Shown here: piece after piece, positions 8,845 to 17,601 of the stretch
Numbering within the stretch: the first letter of the stretch is position 1
Layout: each line of letters opens with the position of its first letter
Program-made: the position numbers and the translations under genes
NCBI RefSeq assembly: GCF_030063285.1
Contig: NZ_JASISU010000001.1
Span: forward strand, 434,001 to 498,000
Reading direction: 5' to 3'
Length of the DNA: 64,000 bases
Source of the DNA: Pseudarthrobacter sp. PS3-L1
GTDB lineage: Bacteria > Actinomycetota > Actinomycetes > Actinomycetales > Micrococcaceae
The notes under the pieces: generated by a model
Database searches by the model: none
Told to the model about the DNA's origin: nothing
The model's input: only the letters and a program-made list of their open reading frames with translations

Positions 8845-10017
8845 ATGCTCCGCTCGCTGTACTCCGGAATCTCCGGCCTTCGGGCCCACCAGACCATGCT
8901 CGATGTCACAGGCAACAACATTGCCAACGTGAACACCAATGGTTTCAAGTCCTCCACCACCCAGTTCCAGGACACACTGTCGCAGCTGACCCAGGGCGCT
9001 GCCGGGCCGCAGGCCGAAAGCGGCGGAACCAACCCGGCCCAGGTTGGCCTGGGCGTCAAGGTAGCCGCTGTCACCACCAACTTCGGCCAGGGCTCCTCAC
9101 AGACCACAGGACGCGCCGAGGACATGATGATCAACGGTGACGGGTTCTTCGTGACCAGCAAAGGCGGGCAGAACCTCTACACGCGTGCAGGATCGTTCAA
9201 CTTCGATTCATCCGGGCAGCTGGTGAGCCCGGACGGTGCCGTGCTTCAGGGCTGGCCCGCCGTGAACGGCGTCGTCAACACTGGCGGTCCCACCTCCAGC
9301 CTGGCGCTGTCCACCAATACCCTTTCCCCGGCGTCGGCCACCACCCGCGTGGGCACCTCAGGAAACCTGCCCAGCGACGCCGCCGTCGGAACCGAAGTGA
9401 CGCGCGACGTCAAGGCGTTCAACGCCAACGGCGAAGCAACCACCGTGGCGCTGACGTTCACCAAAACGAATGCTGGCTGGAACACCAGCGCTGTCGGCCC
9501 CAATGGTGCAACAGCCAACGGAACCCTTGGCTTCACCAATGGTGTGCGTACCAGCGGTGGGAACCTGGCTGTCGGAGGAGTCACAGTGGACCTCTCGGCC
9601 GTCTCCGGGTTCGCCGGCAACAGCAATCTCACGGCCACGGCATCAGATGGAGCCGCCGCAGGCCAACTGGAAGGCTTCACCCTGGGCGCCGATGGATCGC
9701 TGATCGGTTCCTTTTCCAATGGCACCAAGCAGACGCTGGGCCGGATCGCGCTGGCGAACTTCACCAACGCGTCAGGGCTGGAAAAAGCCGGCGGATCTTC
9801 CTACGTTGCAACGGCCAACTCCGGCAACGTCCAGCTGGGCGCTGCCGGAGACGCAGGCCTGGGCACGCTGGCCGGTGGAACCCTGGAGATGTCCAACGTG
9901 GATCTGTCCCAGGAATTCACCAACCTGATTGTGGCCCAGCGCGGATTCCAGGCCAACGCCCGCATCATCACCACCTCGGACGAGGTCCTCCAGGAGCTGA
10001 GCAACCTGAAGCGCTAG
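8845..10017 (+). CDS. flgE: flagellar hook protein FlgE
   Basis: A 390-residue hook subunit. MLRSLYSGISGLRAHQ and VTGNNIANVNTNGFKSS form the N-terminal rod/hook signature. The C-terminus ends with SQEFTNLIVAQRGFQANARII and DEVLQELSNLKR, the conserved terminal helix that packs against the N-terminal helix in axial proteins. The middle holds variable surface domains. The ATG at 8845 sits behind GAAAGGCAG, better spaced than the upstream in-frame ATG at 8827. FlgE is exported by the flagellar gate and capped by FlgD. Confidence 0.96.
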   Translation: MLRSLYSGISGLRAHQTMLDVTGNNIANVNTNGFKSSTTQFQDTLSQLTQGAAGPQAESGGTNPAQVGLGVKVAAVTTNFGQGSSQTTGRAEDMMINGDGFFVTSKGGQNLYTRAGSFNFDSSGQLVSPDGAVLQGWPAVNGVVNTGGPTSSLALSTNTLSPASATTRVGTSGNLPSDAAVGTEVTRDVKAFNANGEATTVALTFTKTNAGWNTSAVGPNGATANGTLGFTNGVRTSGGNLAVGGVTVDLSAVSGFAGNSNLTATASDGAAAGQLEGFTLGADGSLIGSFSNGTKQTLGRIALANFTNASGLEKAGGSSYVATANSGNVQLGAAGDAGLGTLAGGTLEMSNVDLSQEFTNLIVAQRGFQANARIITTSDEVLQELSNLKR

Positions 10018-10133
10018 CCAATGAGCCTTCTGTTCCAGTGGTCGGGTAGCCCCTTTCCCTGCAGTAGCCTACTGTGACGGCTCTAACCAATTGGCGGTGA
10101 GTGCCAGCCTAGGGAACCGTGTAGGGGGATCCG

Positions 10134-12458
10134 TTGAGGGACAGTGACAAAGTTGTGTCCTTGGGGACGGGCCGTGAACGCCAGGTCTGGATTGTCGTGG
10201 GATTCCTGGGGGTCATTGTGGTCTCCTACGCAGCTGGAGTGCTCTTTCGGAAGACGGCGCAATTCGATCTGCTGGTGGATGGTGTTCTCAGCCTGCTCAC
10301 CATGTGGGGTCCTGCGCTTGTCTGCTGGTGGTGTGCCACGCGTCGGCACAAGCGAAGCCTTGACGTTGGCCTGGTGGCTGCTGCCTTGGCGTTTCAGGCT
10401 GCGGGGGACACCTACTATGTGTTTTATTCCGCCGGTGGAGATGAAGTGCCGGTGCCTTCACTGGCGGATATCGGGTATGTCGGTTTCTATCTTCTGATGC
10501 TTGCTGCGCTGTTTGTGGTGGTCTACCGGCGACTGCGGACCATGACGTGGCCAGTCGTCCTGGACTGTGCCGTGGGAACGCTCGGCGCGGGAGCTGCGCT
10601 GGTTGTTATCCTCGGCCCGATATTGGCCCCTTCGGGGACTGATTCTGGATCTGGTTGGTTCAGTGGCGTGTACCCGCTGCTGGATCTGATGCTCTTCGCA
10701 GTTGTTGTTGGGATTGCGGCCACTCCAGGGCGAAAAATTGGCCGGGAGTGGACCCTTCTTGCATTGGGCCTGCTCATTTTCACTGCAGCCGATGTTTCCT
10801 ATGCTTTTTTGGAACTTGATGGCATGTATATCCCCGGCACACCGTTGGATGCGACGTGGGCGCTGGGCACCGCACTCATCGGCTGCTGGGCAGTGTTTCA
10901 CGAAGAGGTGAACGCGACTGCATCCCGGCATTTTCCGGCAATTCCTGTCCAGACCATCCCGGCGCTGGCGACGGCGACTGCCCTTGGGGTCCTCATCATC
11001 GCTGCCTTGCACAACGTGCTGTTTCTCGCCGTTGTCTTGGCCTCCCTTACCCTGGCACTGGCTGCAGTTCCCCTGGTTTTCCGGCAACGCATGCACCTTC
11101 TTGACCTGACGCACCAGGCTCGGACTGACGAGCTGACGGGGTTGCACAACAGGCGTGCACTCTATGCAGACGTCCCCCCGAGGTTGGCTGAAAACCTCCA
11201 GCAGCCGAGCGCTATTTTGCTTCTCGACATAGACAAGTTCAAGGAAATCAACGACGGGCTTGGCCATGATGTGGGGGACGATCTGCTCCGTCAGGTCTCT
11301 GCAAGGCTGGCGGAACAGCTGCGACCTGTCGACCTGTTGGCGCGAATGGGGGGTGACGAATTTGTCGCCCATGTAGCGGACTGCTCGCCTGCGGCCGCTC
11401 AGGCTGTGGCAGTCCAGCTCCGGGAATCACTTGCTCGGCCCTACGATCTCTCCGGTGTGAGTGTGCAGGTCAATGCAAGCATCGGGATATCGTGCTTCCC
11501 AAGCCAAGGCGTGGACCTCAGCCAGCTGCTTCGCAAGGCTGACATGGCCATGTATGGAGCCAAATCGATGCACACGGGCTATCTGGTCTATTCCGAAAGC
11601 TCCAGCGTGCCCCATGACGGCCACTTTCACACGGTGCAGGATCTCAACCATGCATTTAGCGACAATCAGTTGATCTTGCATTTCCAGCCCAAGGTCAACC
11701 TCTTAACCGGACAGGTCAGCGGCGTCGAGGCGTTGGTTCGTTGGAACCATCCGATTCTCGGCGTCCTGCCTCCCGATGCGTTCTTGAGGCGCTTCGAAGA
11801 GGCTGGGCTCATGCCCTCGCTCACTGAGGTTGTTTTAGGAAAGGCGCTCGACCAGGCCGCAGTCTGGGAGGAAGTCGGGACCTCCGTCCCCGTAGCCGTC
11901 AACCTTCCCGCTGGCGCCATCATGGATTCGCTGCTGCCCGCCAGGGTGGCGGAGATGTGCGGAGTCCGCGGGCTGCAGGCGTCCGTTCTGATAGTGGAGA
12001 TCACCGAGGATGTCCTGGTTGCTGACAGGGAACGGGCCCGAACAGTCCTGGCTGAGCTGAGGAGGATGGGTGTGCGGATTGCAGTCGATGATTTTGGCAA
12101 GGGGTTCAGCTCGCTTTCCTACCTGCGGGAGCTGCCCATCGATGAACTGAAACTCGACAAGTCTTTCATCCTGACGATGATGGATGATGCCCGGGCCACT
12201 GCCCTGGTGGTGTCGACAATTGACCTGGCCCACAGTATGGGCCTGCAGATGACTGCCGAAGGCGTCGAGAACGAACAGGTCTACCGCGCGCTGACGGATT
12301 ACGGCTGCGATTTGGCTCAGGGATACTTCATGTCAAGGCCGGTTCCCGCACAGGAGTTGACTACGTGGTTCCGCGGACGCGGACCGGGATTTCTCGGCGA
12401 CGGCTCAGTGGTCGTTGATACCAACGATCAGGACAGTATTTTCCGCCCAGCACCTTAG
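10134..12458 (+). CDS. membrane GGDEF-EAL cyclic-di-GMP turnover protein
   Basis: A 774-residue protein. About nine hydrophobic segments span residues 15-310 and form an uncharacterised membrane sensor. A GGDEF domain follows, with an intact MGGDEF at residues 405-410. An RxxD inhibitory site (RPVD, 397-400) lies exactly five residues upstream. An EAL domain comes next, with EAL at 532-534 and the metal and catalytic motifs EITE, DDFGKGFSSL, KLDKSF and AEGVE. Both activities look intact: synthesis and hydrolysis of c-di-GMP. The TTG start is preferred because GTAGGGGGATCC precedes it. It sits between flgE and flbD/motAB, so control of motility is the likely role. Confidence 0.93.
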   Translation: MRDSDKVVSLGTGRERQVWIVVGFLGVIVVSYAAGVLFRKTAQFDLLVDGVLSLLTMWGPALVCWWCATRRHKRSLDVGLVAAALAFQAAGDTYYVFYSAGGDEVPVPSLADIGYVGFYLLMLAALFVVVYRRLRTMTWPVVLDCAVGTLGAGAALVVILGPILAPSGTDSGSGWFSGVYPLLDLMLFAVVVGIAATPGRKIGREWTLLALGLLIFTAADVSYAFLELDGMYIPGTPLDATWALGTALIGCWAVFHEEVNATASRHFPAIPVQTIPALATATALGVLIIAALHNVLFLAVVLASLTLALAAVPLVFRQRMHLLDLTHQARTDELTGLHNRRALYADVPPRLAENLQQPSAILLLDIDKFKEINDGLGHDVGDDLLRQVSARLAEQLRPVDLLARMGGDEFVAHVADCSPAAAQAVAVQLRESLARPYDLSGVSVQVNASIGISCFPSQGVDLSQLLRKADMAMYGAKSMHTGYLVYSESSSVPHDGHFHTVQDLNHAFSDNQLILHFQPKVNLLTGQVSGVEALVRWNHPILGVLPPDAFLRRFEEAGLMPSLTEVVLGKALDQAAVWEEVGTSVPVAVNLPAGAIMDSLLPARVAEMCGVRGLQASVLIVEITEDVLVADRERARTVLAELRRMGVRIAVDDFGKGFSSLSYLRELPIDELKLDKSFILTMMDDARATALVVSTIDLAHSMGLQMTAEGVENEQVYRALTDYGCDLAQGYFMSRPVPAQELTTWFRGRGPGFLGDGSVVVDTNDQDSIFRPAP

Positions 12459-12474
12459 CGGGAGGGGCGGTGGG

Positions 12475-12546
12475 GCCGAGGTCGCGGGAGCGGTGCGACT
12501 TCGCTGGAGCGTTCCCGCGACCTCGGCGTGCTCCCGCGACCTCGGC
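12475..12546. repeat. GC-rich inverted/direct repeat between the GGDEF-EAL gene and flbD
   Basis: The 17-mer at 12475-12491 (GCCGAGGTCGCGGGAGC) is the exact reverse complement of 12530-12546. A third copy, in the orientation of the latter and differing by one base, lies at 12511-12527. The element could fold into a hairpin in two alternative ways. It starts 17 bases after the stop of the preceding gene, so it may act as a terminator or attenuator, or belong to a dispersed intergenic repeat family. There is no T-tract. The rest of the 242-base gap shows nothing recognised except the weak flbD ribosome site. Confidence 0.85.
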
Positions 12547-12700
12547 GCAGGTCACCGCAAAGCCGCGGGGTTCGGCAGGAAAAATGGATGAGGTTGGGCT
12601 GGCCGCCTAACGCGGGCGGTGAGTGGGCCGACAGTACAGGAAGAACACCCCCACAAGTAGTTGCGGCGCCTGCCACAGCACCTCCAGAGAGCAGCCGGCC

Positions 12701-12994
12701 ATGATTGTCGTGACACGCCTCAACGGTTCACGTTTCGCGGTCAACCCCGACCTGATCGAGCGGATCCATGAGAGCCCGGATACCCACCTCCTAACGCTCG
12801 ACGGCGCCGCGTACGTGGTGCAGGAAAGCCTCGCAGAGGTGGTGGAGCTGATTGCCAACTATCGCGCCTATGTCCTGAGCCGCGCGAGGGACCTGCCAAC
12901 AGTGACAGGTGCTGCGCTGAGCCTCGTCCCCAATCCGCAGGAACAACCGGACAGCCCCGTGGCCAACGCGCGGCCACTCCGGCCAGGAAAGTAG
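12701..12994 (+). CDS. flbD: FlbD-family flagellar protein
   Basis: A 97-residue protein whose first 60 residues match the small FlbD family of Gram-positive flagellar operons: MIVVTRLNGSRFAVNPDL, then IERIHESPDTHL, then YVVQESLAEVVELI. The tail after about residue 65 is Pro-rich and not conserved. FlbD is regularly found directly before motA, as here (four bases away). Its biochemical role is unsettled. The ATG at 12701 is chosen because the conserved domain begins exactly there. The upstream ribosome site (AGAGAGCAG) is weak. Confidence 0.88.
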   Translation: MIVVTRLNGSRFAVNPDLIERIHESPDTHLLTLDGAAYVVQESLAEVVELIANYRAYVLSRARDLPTVTGAALSLVPNPQEQPDSPVANARPLRPGK

Positions 12995-12998
12995 ACCC

Positions 12999-13811
12999 AT
13001 GGATCCCGCAACACTGATTGGCCTGCTCCTGGCGTTTGGTTCCCTTATTACCATGGTCCTGCTCGAAGGCGGCAGCCTGTCGTCCCTGCTGCTGCCGGCC
13101 CCCATGATCCTGGTTTTCGGAGCGACCCTGGCCATCGGGTTGGCAGGAAACACTTTCAAGGACGTGGCCCACGCCTTCAAGGCACTCCCGGCAATGTTTA
13201 TTGGGAAAACGGCCAAACCCCAGGACAGCATTGACCAGCTGGTTGGCTTCGCAGAAAAGGCCCGCAGCCAGGGACTGCTTTCCCTCGAAGAAGAAGCAAC
13301 AAACGTCAAGGATCCCTTCCTTGCCCGGGCACTGCAGAACATTGCCGACGGCACTGATGCCGAAGACCTCCGGATGCAGATGGAGGACGAGATTGATACC
13401 AAGGCCCGCAGCGATCACTCCGCCTCGAAGTTCTTCGCATCCTTGGGTGGCTACGCGCCCACTGTCGGGATCGTCGGCACCGTTGTCTCCCTGACCCACG
13501 TACTTGAAAACCTCTCCCAGCCCGACGAGCTGGGACATATGATCGCCGCGGCGTTTGTTGCGACGCTCTGGGGACTGCTTTCTGCAAACTTCATCTGGCT
13601 GCCCTTCAGCTCCCGTCTTTCCCGGCTCTCCGAACTCGACATTGAACGCCGCACGCTCCTGATGGAAGGGATGCTCGCTGTCCAGGCCGGCGCAAAGCCG
13701 CTGTTGCTGGCGGAGCGGCTCCGGGCCATGGTTCCTGAACACCAGCTCAAGAAGCCGGGCAGCAGCAAAACTGGTCCGCTCAGCGTTGACAGTATGGACA
13801 CTGCAGCGTGA
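12999..13811 (+). CDS. motA: flagellar motor stator protein MotA
   Basis: A 270-residue MotA with four predicted membrane segments. Two are near the N-terminus (TLIGLLLAFGSLITMVLL, then MILVFGATLAIGL). Two follow the cytoplasmic loop (GGYAPTVGIVGTVVSLTHVL, then IAAAFVATLWGLLSANFI). The second pair is the signature of the MotA/TolQ/ExbB family, with the conserved P-x-x-G-x-x-G-T. The cytoplasmic loop that contacts FliG lies between them. It overlaps motB by four bases, as expected for the MotA5:MotB2 proton channel. Confidence 0.95.
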   Translation: MDPATLIGLLLAFGSLITMVLLEGGSLSSLLLPAPMILVFGATLAIGLAGNTFKDVAHAFKALPAMFIGKTAKPQDSIDQLVGFAEKARSQGLLSLEEEATNVKDPFLARALQNIADGTDAEDLRMQMEDEIDTKARSDHSASKFFASLGGYAPTVGIVGTVVSLTHVLENLSQPDELGHMIAAAFVATLWGLLSANFIWLPFSSRLSRLSELDIERRTLLMEGMLAVQAGAKPLLLAERLRAMVPEHQLKKPGSSKTGPLSVDSMDTAA

Positions 13812-14593
13812 GTGCCCGCCGGCGCCCACGCAAGAAACCCGAAGAGCACCACGTCGACGAACGCTGGATGGCGTCCTACATGGACATGGTCACAGTACTT
13901 ATGTGTCTTTTCATCGTCCTGTATGCCATGTCCACCGTGGACCAGAACAAGTTCGACAAACTGCGTAACTCCCTTGCCACCGGATTTGGCACTGTGGCCA
14001 CAACAACAGTGGATACGGCGGAGGGCACCGTGGTCCCCCCTGAGCAGGTGAACAGCGACGCCCAGGCGTTTTCGGAACTGGAACAGGCGATCCAGGAGGC
14101 CGACCGGCTCAAGGGTCTCCAGGAGCAGATGAAAGCAGGGCTCGCCGCTGCCGGCCTGAGTGAGAACGTGGACTTCACCATTTCCTCCCGCGGTTTGACG
14201 GTGAAGCTGGTGGGGTCGCAGGCTTTTTTCGAACCCGACAAGCCGCTGTTGACTGAGCGTGCATCCCAGGTGCTGAGCATCATCGCGCCCGTCATGGCGC
14301 CAACGGGACTGGAAATCATGGTGGAGGGCCACGCCGCGAACGGCATCACTGCCTATCCCTCTACGTGGGAGCTCTCCTCGGCCCGTTCGGTCAACGTGCT
14401 GCGCTACCTGGTGGACAACGGTGGGATAGCGCCTGCGAGTGTGGGCGCGGTGGCATTCGGCTCTGCCCGCCAGGTCAACGACGACTCCACGGAGGCCCTG
14501 ATGGAACTGAACCGCCGGGTCGACATTGTGGTGGTTTCCGATAAGCCGGAAACCATCCGCGCGCTGATTCCCGAAGCTCTCGAATATCAGTAG
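13808..14593 (+). CDS. motB: flagellar motor stator protein MotB
   Basis: A 261-residue protein. The cytoplasmic N-terminus is basic. A single transmembrane helix (MASYMDMVTVLMCLFIVLYAMS) carries Asp26 at the position of the proton-carrying aspartate. A linker and plug region follows, and then a C-terminal OmpA-like peptidoglycan-binding domain (MVEGHAANGI, WELSSARSVNVLRYLV, ELNRRVDIVV). It anchors the stator to the wall. Its start overlaps the motA stop. The next gene is fliM; no fliL lies in the 55-base gap after it. Confidence 0.95.
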   Translation: MSARRRPRKKPEEHHVDERWMASYMDMVTVLMCLFIVLYAMSTVDQNKFDKLRNSLATGFGTVATTTVDTAEGTVVPPEQVNSDAQAFSELEQAIQEADRLKGLQEQMKAGLAAAGLSENVDFTISSRGLTVKLVGSQAFFEPDKPLLTERASQVLSIIAPVMAPTGLEIMVEGHAANGITAYPSTWELSSARSVNVLRYLVDNGGIAPASVGAVAFGSARQVNDDSTEALMELNRRVDIVVVSDKPETIRALIPEALEYQ

Positions 14594-14648
14594 CAGGAAG
14601 TCCGCGAGGGACCTTACCTCTGCGAAACCGCTGCCGATAGTCACCCCC

Positions 14649-15545
14649 GTGAGCGTGTTGAAAGATCAAGGATCCACGCGGGACCGCACCGTGAATGTCC
14701 ATGACTTCCGCCGTCCCGCTACTCTGGCGCGCGAGCACAGCAGGGTCATAGAATCAGCTTTCGAAACTTTTGCGCGGCAGTGGGGCACCCAGTTGACGGC
14801 CAAGGTCCGGCTCAAGTCCGTGGCACGGATGGACCGCCTAGACCTGCTGAGCTATGACGATTATGCAGCGTCCGTCCCGGCGTCAACAGCTGTTGTGCTC
14901 TGCGAGGTCGAAGGGGTGGAGGCACGCGCCGTCATCCAGTTCCCGGCAGCGACTGGCCTTGCCTGGATGAACCGAATGCTGGGCGCCAGCAGCGATCCGC
15001 CCATGCCGGAGCGTGCCTTTACCCAGCTTGAACAGGCCCTCATGCAGCGCGTCCTGGAGGAGATTCTCGAAGACCTCCAGTACTCCATGGGGTCGTTGCT
15101 GAGCCATGAAATCCGGATTGAAGCTTTCCAGTACAACTCCAGGTTTGCCCAGGCTGCCGCGCCCACGGAACCTATGATCGTGGCGCACTTTACGATCACA
15201 GTGGGCGCCACCACGTCGGTTGCCACCATAGCGATTCCCGCTGAGGTACTGCTCGCCAAACTCCAGAGTGCCAGCCCGGTGGACGTATCCACCGGCGCGC
15301 GGGTCCGCATCCGCGAGCAGATGGAGCATGTGCCAGTGGAGCTTGCTGTCCAGTTGGCACAGACCTCGATTACCCCACGGCAGGTCCTGGACCTTGCCGT
15401 CGGAGACATCCTTCCGTTGCCACACCTGGAAAACCGGCCGTTCGACGTCGAACTTAAAGGTGTCCGCCTGGCCACCGCAGCACCAGCCCGCAACGGCGCC
15501 CGCGCAGCAGCAGTCATTGTCACCATCGAGGAGCACCAGCCATGA
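14649..15545 (+). CDS. fliM: flagellar motor switch protein FliM
   Basis: A 298-residue C-ring protein. It starts almost at once with VNVHDFRRPATLAREH, the beginning of the FliM core. A CheC-like middle domain follows, and then a C-terminal SpoA surface (TSITPRQVLDLAVGDILPL) that pairs with FliN. The N-terminal LSQxEIDxLL peptide that binds phosphorylated CheY is absent. The in-frame sequence just upstream of the GTG does not supply it either. A GCCGATAG at 14633-14640 resembles a sigma-28 -10 element but would place transcription nearly at the start codon. The stop overlaps fliN. Confidence 0.9.
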   Translation: MSVLKDQGSTRDRTVNVHDFRRPATLAREHSRVIESAFETFARQWGTQLTAKVRLKSVARMDRLDLLSYDDYAASVPASTAVVLCEVEGVEARAVIQFPAATGLAWMNRMLGASSDPPMPERAFTQLEQALMQRVLEEILEDLQYSMGSLLSHEIRIEAFQYNSRFAQAAAPTEPMIVAHFTITVGATTSVATIAIPAEVLLAKLQSASPVDVSTGARVRIREQMEHVPVELAVQLAQTSITPRQVLDLAVGDILPLPHLENRPFDVELKGVRLATAAPARNGARAAAVIVTIEEHQP

Positions 15546-16249
15546 GTCCCACCCTGACACTGCACCGCGGCGCGGCAGATCAGCTCGCAGCCAATCTGCC
15601 CGTCCTGACGCCCCTTACCGTGCAGGGGCCCAGCCGTTGGGACGGCAGCGCCAGCCAGGGATTCACCGCAACATTTGTTGGCGCCGTCACGGCAGAACTG
15701 GTCCTGGTCCTCACCGACACTGACTTTCTGGCTGCCGCCGGTGGAGCACTTGGTGGCACGCCTGTGGCTGCCACGGCTGTTCTGCGTCCTGCCCTCGAGA
15801 GCGCAGCGGCGGGTTTCGGCTCGGGCGTTCTTGGCGAACTCCGCGAGGAGGATGTATCAACGCTCCTGGCCGACCCGGAGACCATCATCTACGAACTCTC
15901 CGACGGCCTCAGGACAGCCGGCTGGTTTGCGGTGCGCGTGCGCAACAATTCCAGTGTCGAAGGGGCAAACAGTTCCCGGCACGACACCGGATCTGTTGCA
16001 GCGAAGCTCGGCCGCATCAACAGCGTGGAGATGACCCTGACAGTGGAGATCGGCAGGACTCGGATGTCCGTCCGCGATGCCCTCAACCTGGAGCCGGGCA
16101 ACATCATTGAACTGGACCGTGCCGCAGGCGCACCCGCCGATGTCCTGCTCAACGGCAGGTTGATTGCCCAGGGCGAGGTGGTGGTGGTGGACCAGGACTA
16201 TGCGGTCCGCATTACCCGCATCCTCGACGTCGCCGAAGGACTCGGCTGA
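15542..16249 (+). CDS. fliN: flagellar motor switch protein FliN
   Basis: A 235-residue protein with a C-terminal SpoA/FliN domain. The domain reads INSVEMTLTVEIGRTRMSVRDAL, then LEPGNIIELDRAAGAP, then VVVDQDYAVRITRIL. The N-terminal 140 residues are a CheC/FliY-like region, making it longer than the 100-140-residue enteric FliN. It forms the lower C-ring with FliM. It lacks the obvious phosphatase D-x3-E-x2-N motifs of active CheC/FliY, so a purely structural role is inferred. It overlaps fliM and abuts fliO without a gap. Confidence 0.92.
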   Translation: MSPTLTLHRGAADQLAANLPVLTPLTVQGPSRWDGSASQGFTATFVGAVTAELVLVLTDTDFLAAAGGALGGTPVAATAVLRPALESAAAGFGSGVLGELREEDVSTLLADPETIIYELSDGLRTAGWFAVRVRNNSSVEGANSSRHDTGSVAAKLGRINSVEMTLTVEIGRTRMSVRDALNLEPGNIIELDRAAGAPADVLLNGRLIAQGEVVVVDQDYAVRITRILDVAEGLG

Positions 16250-16765
16250 ATGGATGCACTTATCCTGGGGCTGCGTGTTCTGGTATCCCTCGGAGCGGTG
16301 CTGGGCCTGATGTGGTTCCTGCAGAAGCGCCTGAGCAAGGGAACCGGCCGCCGCCGCGCAAATACGGTCCTCTCAGTGGTCAGCAGGCAGAGCCTGAGTG
16401 CGAAGACATCAGTGGTGGTGGTGGATGCTGCCGGACAGAGGTTTATCCTGGGCGTGACCGACCATGCAATCAATGTGCTGCATAGCTGTGACATCCCCCT
16501 GGAGCCGGAGAGCGTCGATGACGTGGTGGGCGCCCAGGTGCCCTCAGTCGATTCCAGCGTGGTCAAGGAGCAGGACCTGACGACGTCGGCTGCCGGGTTT
16601 GCGCGGGTCCTCGCCGACGCCGGTTCCATGCCTACCCGCAGTTCCGTCCACCGCGACCACTCCCGCAGGGGCGCCCGGACGCACCCGCCCCTGCACGGTT
16701 CCATCCTGGCGGGCTCAACCTGGAAACAGGCAGCCGCTGCGCTCAGGAGCGGGCGCCGGCCTTGA
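16250..16765 (+). CDS. fliO: flagellar biosynthetic protein FliO
   Basis: A 171-residue protein with one N-terminal membrane helix (LILGLRVLVSLGAVLGLMWFLQKRL). A small cytoplasmic beta domain follows (LSVVSRQSLSAKTSVVVVDAAGQRFILGVTD), typical of FliO/FliZ. The C-terminal third is low-complexity. FliO helps assemble the FliP ring of the export gate. The identification rests on this architecture plus its place immediately before fliP. The ATG directly follows the fliN stop. Confidence 0.88.
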   Translation: MDALILGLRVLVSLGAVLGLMWFLQKRLSKGTGRRRANTVLSVVSRQSLSAKTSVVVVDAAGQRFILGVTDHAINVLHSCDIPLEPESVDDVVGAQVPSVDSSVVKEQDLTTSAAGFARVLADAGSMPTRSSVHRDHSRRGARTHPPLHGSILAGSTWKQAAAALRSGRRP

Positions 16766-17601
16766 CCACCAGCCTTTACCGGTTCCGGAGTGGACGCCCG
16801 GCACTGCTGATCGTCGTCGTGGTTCTCCTGACCTTGGCACTGCTGTGGCTTGGTGCGGCGGCCGGCCACGCGGCACCCATTGACCCCGTTGATCCGACGC
16901 CCCCGACGGAGCCCACGGCGCCCACTGACGGAAATCTCAATATCGAGATCAACGGGATCGACGGCGGGCCGTCCAGCACGGTGCTCACGCTGCTGGGTAT
17001 CACGCTGCTCTCCGTAGCACCGGCGCTCTTGCTGATGATGACCTCTTTCACCAAGATTTTTGTGGTGCTTGCCATGACGCGCAACGCACTGTCCCTGCCG
17101 TCCATCCCGCCGAACCAGGTGCTGGCCGGCCTGGCCCTTTTTCTTTCCCTCTTCATCATGTGGCCCGTGGTCAATGAGATGAACACCCTTGGTATCCAGC
17201 CGTACCTGAACGGCGACCTCGACTTCAACGCTGGTGCAGAAGCTGCACTGGGTCCGCTGCAGCAGTTCATGATGGCCCACACCCGTGAGGAAGACATTGC
17301 CCTGATGACCCGGGCCGCAGACCTGGAAAACCCGGCCACACCCGAGGCAGTGGAGCTCTACACGCTGATTCCCGCGTTCATGATCTCCGAGCTTCGGGCG
17401 GCCTTCATCATCGGCTTCGTTATTTTTGTGCCGTTCCTGGTCATTGACCTGGTGGTGTCCTCGGCACTGATGTCCATGGGCATGATGATGCTGCCTCCCG
17501 TGATGATCTCCCTGCCGTTCAAGATCCTGCTGTTTGTCCTGGTGGACGGCTGGGGCCTCATTGTGACGGCCCTGGTGCAAAGTTATGGTGGGTCCGGATG
17601 A
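16762..17601 (+). CDS. fliP: flagellar type III export gate protein FliP
   Basis: A 279-residue membrane protein. It has an N-terminal signal-like helix (LLIVVVVLLTLALLWLGAAAGHAA) and a Pro/Thr-rich extracytoplasmic stretch. The FliP core follows: LLSVAPALLLMMTSFTKIFVVL, then FLSLFIMWPVVNEMN, then IPAFMISELRAAFIIGF. FliP, FliQ and FliR form the helical export pore. The TTG start overlaps fliO by four bases, and the stop overlaps fliQ by four. Confidence 0.96.
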   Translation: MTTSLYRFRSGRPALLIVVVVLLTLALLWLGAAAGHAAPIDPVDPTPPTEPTAPTDGNLNIEINGIDGGPSSTVLTLLGITLLSVAPALLLMMTSFTKIFVVLAMTRNALSLPSIPPNQVLAGLALFLSLFIMWPVVNEMNTLGIQPYLNGDLDFNAGAEAALGPLQQFMMAHTREEDIALMTRAADLENPATPEAVELYTLIPAFMISELRAAFIIGFVIFVPFLVIDLVVSSALMSMGMMMLPPVMISLPFKILLFVLVDGWGLIVTALVQSYGGSG

